From: Diplonema japonicum
Lineage: Eukaryota > Euglenozoa > Diplonemea > Diplonemida > Diplonemidae
Reading direction: 5' to 3'
Assembly (NCBI GenBank): GCA_964019335.1
Contig: OZ025672.1
Span: 310,001 to 374,000 of the forward strand
Length of the DNA stretch: 64,000 nucleotides
The stretch's first letter is position 1. Every line of letters starts with the position of its first letter. Shown here in pieces: positions 27,725 to 36,570 of the stretch. The position numbers and the translations under genes are program-made. The notes under the pieces were generated by a model, which made no database searches, had not been told where the DNA came from, and was given only the letters and a program-made list of their open reading frames with translations.

Positions 27725-29665
27725 CTAGCCAGTTGCATTGTATTTCGGCGTGCAGAGAGGCTCGTTGCATACAGGGTACTCATCGAATGTGACACGTTTC
27801 TTTGTGAAGCACGGCTTGCCATTAACGTCTTGCGGGTTCCAGCAGCACCCTATCGAGATGCAGACAGTTTCAGTAATGCCGCCGTAGCCACACTCGATGA
27901 CCCCCGTGGTGGCTTGAGTCTCTGTGCAGAAGAAATCATGAGTGGGGCAGCGTGGAGTGGGAGCTTCTGTGACGAGGTACTTCACAGGCTGCGGGACCTC
28001 TAAAGGCTCCAGCTGTGTAGACCCCTCGACGTAGATAGACCGCACCACTACCAGGGACCGTAGCTCATAGGGAAGGTTCCCATCCAACACATTGTCAGGA
28101 AGGTACAACACACGGATGGGGCACTTCGTCAGTGATGTTGGGACGGCACCCTGCAGTGTGTTGTACCCCAAATCTAACGCAGACAGACTCTCCCAGTGCC
28201 CTATGGTCTGCGGGATTTCTCCATTCAAGTCGTTCCACTCCAGATTCAACACCAGCGTTTGCTTGAAATCCCCCCGCGTGAAATTATCTGGGATGCTCCC
28301 TTGCAGGTTGTTCCTTGCCAGCGATATTGTCAGCACGCTTGAGTTCTCATTGCACTCCACGCCGTACCACCCGCAGGGGTCCCCCATCCCCCACCCGTGG
28401 GAGTGATACCAGTTCATCCCGCCTGTGGCTGCGTACAGTGCCATCAAGGCGTCGCTCACATCTTCCACCTTAGGTATCACGAGGCTTCCGAGCGAGGTCC
28501 AGACACCCGCCTTGCGGTAGCAGACTTCATACCCGCCGGCTTCAGGGAGGACGACGGACCACTGTATGCCTGGGGCGAGGAGACGTTTATCTTCTTCGCA
28601 GTCGCTGTATTCCACTTCAATGTAGCGGATGGGGCGCTGCGTGGACACCTTGGGCGTCACGGGGGGGCTGCACCATTCGTAACCTGTCGTGGGACGGAGC
28701 TTTTGAATGCCGGTGAGCGTGGACTCCGTGATGATGTCAGACGAGGAGGAGCATGGCGTACCGGTTCTGCGGATGTGCATGGAGTCGGTGAACACGTTGT
28801 AGCCAGACCCAGTACTGACCGTGAAGGTGACGAGGCTGTCGGCGATAACGACATCAGAGGGGTCGATGGTGTAGAGGGTGGGGGCGGCAGGCGCGGCGAG
28901 GATATCGATCCTCCCGATCTCGTACCAGGTAGGCGTCGTGAGCTTCGAGTGGTAGTAGCAGAGGATGTAACAACCCTTAGACGGGAGGGACCCCACCTCC
29001 CACAACATAGTGGTGGAGTTGTGCTGCGTGGCGTTCGAGGACGACGTCATGTTGACAGACGACATGGTGGCGACAGGGTCGTCGTACCCGCATGTGGGGG
29101 TGTTTCGGATCTCAGCGAAGTCGGTGATGGACAGCTCAATGCCGCCTGTGAAGGTGATGGCAACGGCGTTCGTCTCGTAGAGCTCACCAGCAATGACAAA
29201 GTCGTCAGGTCGTGTCGCAGCAGGCCTTGTGTACTGGCAATTGGTATGGATGCCTGAGAACCGGCAACAGTCGCAGTTGAAGGGTGCAATGTGCAGAGAG
29301 CTATCACCGAAGACGAGGTCATCCTTCCACCAGATCGTGTTGGGCGGTGCTGTGTGCAGAATGTTGGGTGTTGTTTCGTTGTTATCGTGATCGTAGTAAA
29401 CATTCCCCACTCGCTGCCATGTGGGCATGTCGCACTGCCCTGTGTTGCCTTCAAGCTTCGGGTCTACTGGCCCGCCCTGTTCCCTAGGTGTGTCTGCTAG
29501 ACCAGCGATGACACCGTAGGGGTAACTATCTAACCCTGGATCGCTGCACACCTTGCAACAACAGTACTCTGGGCATATTGTTGCGGTTGATATGGGCCAC
29601 GTTGGTACGCCACACACGCCCGCTGCTATGAGGAGAAGGTTCAGGATTGAAAGTAAGATTTTCAT
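27725..29665 (-). CDS. Secreted protein with LRR segment and P-type trefoil domain
   Basis: A 646-residue protein with a clear signal peptide (MKILLSILNLLLIAAGVCG). Residues 20-400 are Cys-rich beta domains with many N-glycosylation sequons and no family I recognise. Residues about 415-545 are plant-type LRRs, opening with an N-terminal cap (ALMALYAATGGMNWYHSHGW, DPCGWYGVECN) and LxxLxLxxNxLxGxIP units (LVLNLEWNDLNGEIP, LDLGYNTLQGAVP). Residues about 590-625 form a trefoil (P-type) domain with its CCW signature (CISIGCCWNP). There is no C-terminal membrane helix. A role in extracellular binding is inferred. Confidence 0.82.
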   Translation of the reverse strand: MKILLSILNLLLIAAGVCGVPTWPISTATICPEYCCCKVCSDPGLDSYPYGVIAGLADTPREQGGPVDPKLEGNTGQCDMPTWQRVGNVYYDHDNNETTPNILHTAPPNTIWWKDDLVFGDSSLHIAPFNCDCCRFSGIHTNCQYTRPAATRPDDFVIAGELYETNAVAITFTGGIELSITDFAEIRNTPTCGYDDPVATMSSVNMTSSSNATQHNSTTMLWEVGSLPSKGCYILCYYHSKLTTPTWYEIGRIDILAAPAAPTLYTIDPSDVVIADSLVTFTVSTGSGYNVFTDSMHIRRTGTPCSSSSDIITESTLTGIQKLRPTTGYEWCSPPVTPKVSTQRPIRYIEVEYSDCEEDKRLLAPGIQWSVVLPEAGGYEVCYRKAGVWTSLGSLVIPKVEDVSDALMALYAATGGMNWYHSHGWGMGDPCGWYGVECNENSSVLTISLARNNLQGSIPDNFTRGDFKQTLVLNLEWNDLNGEIPQTIGHWESLSALDLGYNTLQGAVPTSLTKCPIRVLYLPDNVLDGNLPYELRSLVVVRSIYVEGSTQLEPLEVPQPVKYLVTEAPTPRCPTHDFFCTETQATTGVIECGYGGITETVCISIGCCWNPQDVNGKPCFTKKRVTFDEYPVCNEPLCTPKYNATG

Positions 29666-30214
29666 TTTTTTGTGCTATTTTTTTTTTTTTTTATTCCCCA
29701 CCCCCTTCCCCTTTCTGTAGGCAGGTTGGAGAAAAGCGGGAAGACGAAAAAAAAAAGGGTGGAAAGTAAAGTATAAGTGTCAATAAAATCATTAGTTGCG
29801 TGCGAGACAAAAAGAAAAGAAACAAAAAATGGCGGGGGCTCCAGTCCCTCCCGCATGGGAACGGAGATTAAGGGGGGGGGGAAGAAAAAGTGTCGGGGCT
29901 TCTTGTAATTTTGTGTCCACACAATACAATGCATACTGTGCTCCCCCACTGCTGTTAAGTGCAAAGAAGGAGGAAAAAAAGAAGAAACAAAAAAAAAAAA
30001 AAAAAAAAAAAACGAGAGTTAGATGGCATTTGATGGAAATATAAAAGAAAAATAATAATAACAATAAAATAAAATAAAAAACCAGAATGGGTCAAACAAA
30101 ATATTTTCTTCTTTTTCCCCCCCTTTTTTTTTTCTTCCCTTCTCCTTCAAAATACACTTAGTGCCGAGCAAGGGGGGTAAATACCCCCTTCCCTTTTTCA
30201 AGGAGGGTGTAGCC

Positions 30215-30285
30215 TTAAGGTTTCTGGTGATCACCGAAATATCATTTTGTTCTATGGAATTTGCCTGTCCAAGGCAGGCTCCGTG
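30215..30285. other. Two adjacent hairpins, possible small RNA
   Basis: GGTGATCACC (about 30222-30231) is a perfect palindrome. About 30 bases on, GGA-ATTT-GCCTG-TCCAAGG-CAGGC-TCC folds as a stem with an asymmetric internal loop. The spacing is that of a two-hairpin RNA, but I found no box motif that would name it. Confidence 0.25.
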
Positions 30286-30951
30286 ACTACTCTGAGATAT
30301 AAAGTATAAATTTCTTTTTCTTTGTTTCTTCTTCTTTTAATTCCCCCCTTTCCTTTCATTACTTTTCTTTGTTTTAAACCTGACGGGTGAAACATCTTAT
30401 TTCCCTTTTTTTTTTTTTTTCGCTTAAAGGGAAAAAAAGCAAGTTAAGCGGAGATTCTTTTTATATTCTTTTTATTACTTTTATAACTTCAAAGCTTATT
30501 CTTTTTTGTTTCTTTTTTTTGGGGGGGGGTGCATTTCTGCCAACGAGCCGTGGAATGAAAAGACAAAAAGAAAAAAAATCAGCAGAAGAGTATATGTCTT
30601 TGCTCATCTTTTTTTTTTCTCTCGTTGTAGCCTTCATGGAGATAGCACACACAAAAAAGGGGGTGGTGATGGTGACAAAATAAAAAATATGCCAATTGAA
30701 AGATGACTGTTTAGTAAAGCAGCGATTGCCTCAAATAGTAGAATAGTAGAATGGGTGGTGGCGAAGAGGAAGGTCTTGGGGTGGTTTTTTTTTCTTTCTT
30801 TCTTCTTTCCTTTTTCATCTCCCCCCCCCGTTACGTTTCGGTATTGCTATTGAGCAAATGATAGGTGAAGTAGAAACTAGTTTGCAGGAAACAAGTTTCT
30901 GACTCTGACTTGTCTTTGAAAAAAAAAACCCCCACGGCGATGAGAGAAAGA

Positions 30952-30976
30952 GGGGGGGGGGGGGGGGGGGGGGGGG
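30952..30976. repeat. 25-base G run
   Basis: Uninterrupted G25 on the plus strand in the gene desert; prone to G-quadruplex formation and to sequencing length error. Confidence 0.9.
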
Positions 30977-31452
30977 AGAGGTTGTCCCTTAAGCAGAGAT
31001 GCCTCTATTTCGTGACTGTGCTCACCGTTAAAGAAAATTATGAGGGGGTGAGGGTGAGGGGAAGATAGGAAAGAGAAAAAAAAAAAAAAAAAAGAAGAAA
31101 AGTATAGCAATATGTGGGTTTTTCCACCCCGGTTTTATTTAGCATATAACACCGGGTTCTGATAAGGGAATATATATATTCGGCCCTAAATATCTAAAGA
31201 TTTTGTTGCTTTGATTACAGTTGCCTTCAAGAATCGCGCCGTGTCACGGTAGAATGCATAACATGAGTAGAATCTAATGGGCATGTGTGTAATAATGGAA
31301 AAAAGAAAAAAAAAGAAAAAGAAAACAGCGGAGATAAGTGTATTTGGCAAACAAATTCTCTGGAAATGATTTTTTCCTTTCCCTCTTCACTCGAACTCGC
31401 CATGAGCCGAAATACCTGAACACACACCTCATGTTTACCACTCCCAAGAGCT

Positions 31453-31475
<23 letters not shown>
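31453..31475. repeat. 23-base C run
   Basis: Uninterrupted C23 on the plus strand, about 500 bases from the G25 run and of opposite strand polarity. Confidence 0.9.
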
Positions 31476-31483
<8 letters not shown>

Positions 31484-31791
31484 TTTTTTTTATAGAGACA
31501 CAGTAGTGTTAAAGTGAACAAATTATTTCTAGAATAATAATAAAAAGGAGGGGAAAAAGAAAATATAAGAGATGAAGGAGGCCAGTGTTGGTGGCGTCCT
31601 GCCTTAAAAAAAAAAGAAGGGGGGAGAAAAAAAAAGCAAAAAGCAAAATGCAACTCTCTAAACCGGCTGGAGAAATCTCTCTTGTTTTTTCATGATTTCA
31701 AGATTTCCCTTCTTGTATTTTTTTTTTTTTTTTTTTCTTAAACTTAACCAGAGATATGCAAGTGTGAGACAATAATAATTATAAAAAAAAA

Positions 31792-31828
31792 TCACTATGA
31801 TAGGAAACGAAGTGGTTAGCACGGCCCA
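31792..31828. repeat. Element part 2, copy followed by A45
   Basis: Matches part 2 of the bipartite element with one inserted A and one lost A; part 1 is absent. It is followed by an unbroken 45-base A run (31830-31874). Confidence 0.7.
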
Positions 31829-31874
<46 letters not shown>

Positions 31875-31877
<3 letters not shown>

Positions 31878-32203
31878 GGCTTTGATTGCAACACTAGGTG
31901 GCGTTAAGCGTGCAATGAAGCACGAACTACCTACTTGATTACAGGGGGCGCTCCTCGGCCGAGTTGTAGCTTCTTCTGCGTTCCGCGTCGTGTCCTTAAT
32001 GCGTGCGGTGTGCTCAACCCTAGCCGGGGCGTCCCGGGTAACCAAGATTCTGCGCTCGTGCAGTTTGCTGCCTGTTCGTCACCCTGAGCATCTGCGTTAC
32101 GTTCTTCCACTCGGGCGCTACCGGTGATGACCGACGAGGAGGTCAACAGCGAACAACACATCTGATGTTTTTCTTATATTTCCATGTTATCCCCACCACC
32201 CAA
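31875..32203. other. GC-rich island between two element copies
   Basis: About 330 bases, much more GC-rich than its surroundings, lying after an A45 run and before an A15 run, with element part 2 in the same orientation on each side. It contains short inverted repeats (ATTGCA with TGCAAT at 31886-31914; CCGGG with CCCGG near 32018-32037). Frames of 60-76 codons exist on both strands without recognisable products. It could be a structured RNA gene, a retroposed fragment or a decayed gene. Confidence 0.35.
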
Positions 32204-32217
32204 AAAAAAAAAAAAAA

Positions 32218-32257
32218 TTCACTATGATAGGAACGAAGTGGTTAGCAACGGCCCGCC
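32218..32257. repeat. Element part 2, second desert copy
   Basis: Identical over 40 bases to 23344-23383. It follows an A15 run and is followed by another A run; part 1 is absent. Confidence 0.75.
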
Positions 32258-34260
32258 GAAAAAAAAGAAAAACCCCCTTGAGTACACACCAACTTCGCGG
32301 TGATGATGTTAGTGCAAAGGCTTCATTGTTCAAAGAAACTTGATGAACGAAAACTAACCTAAAACCTTTTCAACTTTTAAAAGTTACAAGGGGTCATTCG
32401 TCAAGGAATTTCCCTCCTCATTCTGTGTTTGGTAATCTTTTTTTTTTTTCCTTTTAAGAAAACCTTTCTTTTGGGTGCATGTGTATTTTTGTGTGATGTG
32501 TCCCTTCTCTTTTCTTTTTTAAATTTCCACCCTTTGTCACTTTTTCTTCACATAGACCTCTCCAAGAGCAGCAATAAGTGACTCGAATGACAAATAATAA
32601 TAATCCAACCATTTCTCTCGTTACTTTCCTTTTTTTTTTCTTCCTCCCCCAAGGGGAGGGGAAAAAAAAGGGAGGGGGGAACATATATTATGACTCAGAT
32701 TCGTTAGTCTTTCGAACACAGTGTGTATTTCTTCTTTTTTTCCTTTTGTATGAAAAGAATGAGACAGCAGGGCGGAGTGAAAGGGGAAGAACAATACTTG
32801 AATTAAAAAAAAAAAAAAAAAAAAAAAAAACTAGTACCCCTCACGATTGTGCGACTTCTTGTTCTTTCTTCATTTAGCGGATGCAGGCGGGCGTCGAGAT
32901 TCGGGAGGAACATGAAATTCCTGAAAGCGAAAAATGCTGAAATTCCTGAAAAGCTCCTCAATGGCTTCAAGAAGAATACCTGGACTTTACCCAATAAAAT
33001 ACCTCATTTCGATGCCATCAACTAGTTCTTAGTCTCGACAATATCTATCTTGTCAAAAAAAAAAAAAAAAAAAAAGGAGAGAGAAAAGGCTCGATCTATT
33101 TTTTGCAGTGTGCTTGCATGAGGGCTGCCTGCTGAGTGGACACCGCCTCTGCGCGTAACAAAAAAAAAAATATTTTTTCTTGCTTCCATTTCTTTCTATT
33201 GTTGATAGGATGGCAGCCGAGGTTCTTTTTCGTGTCTTTTTGTTCTTTCTTTCCTTCCGTGTTGGCTTCCAGTGGGTTCGAGGCGCCCTCTTTGCAAGAA
33301 TCAGGGTAAAAAAAAAAAGGAAGAAAGAAACTCGACTGTACTCTCAGAGGAACGCGCTGGTTTTGTGCACACAGTTGAGAATACCCTTTTGCAGAAGGAT
33401 GTGCCCAACACATGTCATTTCGTTTCTTCACCACTCTACGAACCCTCTATTTGAGTCTATCCCAGCTTGAATTTCGAGCAATAACAAAAAACACGAAAGT
33501 AGCAGTGAGAAATGACGAAGGGGACTTGCCTTACCGGCTAGTGAGCTTCTCGACGCATCTAACCCTGATATTCGCATTTTTTCGAATAGAGAAATGATCA
33601 TGAGTTCTTCTTCGCCTTGTTCACCTCTAGAACTCCACGGGGGGGGGGGGGGGATTTTACGGGATTCTAGAATATGTAGCAATTATTCTTTTCGTTGCCT
33701 TTTTTTCCCCCCCCCTTTTTTTTTCCTCTCTCCCGAGCAACGTATTCTCAAATAATCTGGGGAGTATTCGTGCATGCAAAGTGAGACTTCTGATGCTCTC
33801 TTTGCTGCCTCAACAACAAAAATAGAAAGGGGGGGGGGGGGGGGGAGGGAGGGGAAGGTGCTTACTTTGTTGTCGTTTGTGCACACCTAAAGTTTAAAAA
33901 AAAAAAAAAAAAAGAGGGGGGAAAATAAAAATTCGCCACTGAATATCTTTTTTTTTTTTTTTTTATTATTATTATTTTATTTCACTCTTCGTCATTTTCT
34001 ATTAACTATTTCTGGCCATTCCGGCCCTTAGAAGTGGGGATAAGTGCTTTACTTCCCCCTTTAAATGCCACGGCGAAAATAGCTACCCCATATTACCGGG
34101 AAAACAGCTGTGAAAGCAGTGAAGAGTGAGTGACTCAAATGACGAAGAGTGAAATAAAACGACATTGTTTAACACTCGTTCCCGTTTTTTTTGGCCGGGC
34201 CCTCGTGCAAAAAATTCGGGAACTCGAGTTAAATAATGACTCATAATTTGTGGCAATAAA

Positions 34261-34295
<35 letters not shown>

Positions 34296-34374
34296 TTATA
34301 CCGATTTCTTTTTTCAGCATCAGATCTTTCAGATTAGACAAAAAAAAAAAAAAAAAAAAAAAAAAAGACATTTA

Positions 34375-34402
34375 AGGGGTACCTGCGGTATGTGGCAGGA
34401 GG
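34375..34402. repeat. Element part 1, isolated copy
   Basis: CCTG and CAGG arms around loop CGGTATGTGG, the third example of the CRGTRTGTGR loop. Preceded and followed by A runs; no part 2 is present. Confidence 0.55.
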
Positions 34403-34904
34403 CCTGATGAAGAAGAAAAAAAAAAAAAAAACTTCCTTTTTATAAGGAAGATTAAATCTTTGTTAGAACCCCTGAAGGTTTGGTTTTTTTTCTTTCTTTT
34501 AGCTCCAGCCGATAGAGGGTAGGGGGGGAGGGGGGGGTATCAAGATTCAGGTGGGCAAATAAAAAAAAGATTTTGAACTAGGTGAAGGAGACGGGGGGGC
34601 GATACAAAAGAAATAAAAGATTTCTTTCATCAAAAAAACTAACCCCCCCCCTTTTTTTTCTTTCTGCAGGAGGTTCTTCCAACAGAAGTATTGCGACGCC
34701 TATCAATTAGAACCACAAAAAAAAAAGAAGAAGAAGAGATGAGCGTACCGCTGCTCCTGAGCAATGGGGCAGCAGGCAGGCGGCAAAAATGAGCAACAAA
34801 AAATGTTGGGGAGAGGGGGGGGTAAGGAAAGATAAGAATAGAGATTTACGGGGGGGGGATGGGGTGAATGGTTGTCCTTTCCTCCCGAGGGCTGGCCGTT
34901 AATT

Positions 34905-35255
34905 CTAGCGCGCAGAGTTTGTACGCCCTAGAGGCAATTGGCACCTGCAAAGGGGGCAAGGCACTGTAGGGTAATTGAGATCGATGCATGTTCTGAACCA
35001 TTTGGATATACAGTCCATGTGGAAGGAGTGATGGCACACGGGAGTGCACACCATTTCCGTGTCTATCTCCGTGTCATGACAGATGACACAAAGCTCGTCA
35101 CCCGCACATCTTTCGTACGCTTCGACCGTTTGCTGGATTCTTTGCGCGTCGTCGTAAAAAAGACTGAGAAACTGATCCTGCCCAAAAAACGCCTTCTGTC
35201 TTCGCAAAGGCATGCAGGGGGTAGTCGGTTCGTCTTCCTGGTATTGGTTTTGCAT
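34905..35255 (-). CDS. RING-H2 finger protein, putative E3 ubiquitin ligase
   Basis: A 116-residue protein from MQNQYQEDEP; the frame is open to 35348 but the extra codons cover a pyrimidine stretch ending CACAG that looks like a splice-acceptor region. The C-terminal half is a RING-H2: CVIC, then VCHHSFHMDC, then CPLC, giving C2-C/H-H/C-C2 ligands. The loop between the sixth and seventh ligands is long. There is no membrane segment. A small soluble E3 for ubiquitin transfer is the likely role; its targets are unknown. Confidence 0.8.
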   Translation of the reverse strand: MQNQYQEDEPTTPCMPLRRQKAFFGQDQFLSLFYDDAQRIQQTVEAYERCAGDELCVICHDTEIDTEMVCTPVCHHSFHMDCISKWFRTCIDLNYPTVPCPLCRCQLPLGRTNSAR

Positions 35256-35475
35256 TTTTTTTTTCTCTCTCTCTTTTTTTTCCCCCCCCTTGTGTCGTCT
35301 GTGATGAGGGATAAGGTGTTGAAGGTGAAATTCAGAAATAAAAGGCAACTACGTAACAACCGGCGCTCAACGGCACCCCCACTGTACCTCTGCACAGCGG
35401 GCCCACAAGAAAAAAAGAAAGAGGGGAAGGAAAAGAAAGAAAGAAAACAAATACATAACAAGGCTAAGAAGAACC

Positions 35476-35808
35476 CTACGCCACAGCGTAGAGGGTGCGG
35501 CCCTGCTTCTTCAGGGCGAAGAGGATGTCAGCGGCACGCACGGTCTTCCTCCCTGTGAGCTCCAGGAGGGTCGCGGTGTCGGCCATCACCTTGTCCACGA
35601 AGGACCTCAGGATAGTCCTCGCTTCGTCGTAGGCGCTCGCTGCGATCCTCTTGCACCCACCACGCCTGGCGATCCTCCTGATGCTCCCCTTCGTGATCCC
35701 ACGGCTGCTGACCTTTGTGTTCCTCTTCCCGCCAGCACCCTTCGTCACGTTCTTCGACTTCGAGGTCACCGATTTCCCCTTCGCGGATGTCTTCCCTTGG
35801 CCTGCCAT
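35476..35808 (-). CDS. Histone H4, highly divergent
   Basis: A 110-residue H4. The fold is clear from RGITKGSIRRIARRGGCKRI (loop 1 and helix 1), the middle helix YDEARTILRSFVDKV, and the C-terminal KKQGRTLYAVA. The tail is longer than usual and lacks the canonical SGRGKGGKGLGK pattern; the region matching K16 reads GGKRNTK. Divergence of this degree is usual in Euglenozoa and a few other protists. It lies 150 bases from the H3 gene in the same orientation. TTTCAG lies about 23 bases before the ATG. Confidence 0.93.
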   Translation of the reverse strand: MAGQGKTSAKGKSVTSKSKNVTKGAGGKRNTKVSSRGITKGSIRRIARRGGCKRIAASAYDEARTILRSFVDKVMADTATLLELTGRKTVRAADILFALKKQGRTLYAVA

Positions 35809-35958
35809 TTTCGAGTGTTTGTCTTTGCTTTCTGAAATATCTGGGTGGGAGTGTGAAGACTAAAGAGAACAAAAAACCAGAACAAAAAAATAAAGGGGAG
35901 AAATAATTGGCGGTAAGCACCACCCCAGCTCTGCTGGTTGTTTAAAAAGATGTCAGAA

Positions 35959-36387
35959 CTACTTCCCCTGGAGCTCGCCACGGATGCGCCTGGCGATGTT
36001 GAGGTCTAGGTGGTTGAGGGTCTGCTTCTTCCTGTGGATCTGCATCATGACGGCCGCCTGGAAGAGCCCGACCATGTAGCTCTCTGTTGCCTCCTGCACC
36101 GCCTCAAGGGCCGACGGCTTGAAGGACAGCCCTGTCTTGTAGTTATTCATGGTCTCCCTCACCAGCCTCTGGAAGGGTGCCTTCTGCAGCAGCAGCTTCG
36201 ACGTCTTCTGCAGTTTGAAGATCTCACGCAGGGCCACGGTTCCGGGCCTCCACCTCCTCTTCCCCTCGCTGCTCTCATCCTTCTTGCTCTTCTTCGACTT
36301 CTTCGATTTCTTCTCCTTCTTCGACTTCTTCTCAACCTCACCCTTTGGAGGCCTCCCTCCTGTGGACTTCAGGGACGAACGCGGCAT
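35959..36387 (-). CDS. Histone H3, kinetoplastid-like or variant
   Basis: A 142-residue H3. The histone fold is plain: RRWRPGTVALREI, LLLQKAPFQRLVRE, ALEAVQEATESYMVGLF and LNIARRIRGE. The tryptophan in RRWRPGT is a trait of kinetoplastid H3. The tail keeps KSTGG (K7, matching canonical K9) but has lost the ARTKQTAR start and carries a KSKK-type lysine repeat (residues 20-36). Loop 1 has the canonical length, so there is no sign of a centromeric variant there. It could be the main H3 or a variant; only one H3 gene is in the window. Confidence 0.92.
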   Translation of the reverse strand: MPRSSLKSTGGRPPKGEVEKKSKKEKKSKKSKKSKKDESSEGKRRWRPGTVALREIFKLQKTSKLLLQKAPFQRLVRETMNNYKTGLSFKPSALEAVQEATESYMVGLFQAAVMMQIHRKKQTLNHLDLNIARRIRGELQGK

Positions 36388-36570
36388 CTTTTAGTGTGGT
36401 AAAAGCTGTGGCGCGAATAGCGGTGGGAACCGACAATGAGGTGGAAACTGAAACTGAAACTAACATCTATTGGGGCCATTGGGCCAAACTGCTGCCCGGA
36501 TCTAGAAGCTGACACATCAGCAGCAGGCGGAACGGCAAACGTTTCAAAAAACGTGTTTTGAGATACACAT

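Larger units (their letters stand above)
29666..34904. other. 5.2-kb gene desert
   Basis: The longest gene-free stretch of the window. It is A/T-rich, packed with homopolymers, including unusually long G or C runs, and holds two copies of element part 2, one of element part 1, a GC-rich island and a hairpin pair described separately. All reading frames here are short or low complexity. Genes on both sides run in the same direction, so it is not a strand-switch region. Confidence 0.7.

Noticed and set aside
31931-32161. 76-codon minus-strand frame in the GC-rich island as a protein gene
   Set aside because: No recognisable product, an equally open plus-strand frame, and the island is framed by repeats; kept only as an unassigned region.
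33270-33290. GGGTTCGAGGCG, like a tRNA B box
   Set aside because: Neither strand gives a cloverleaf; upstream DNA is T-rich without an A box.
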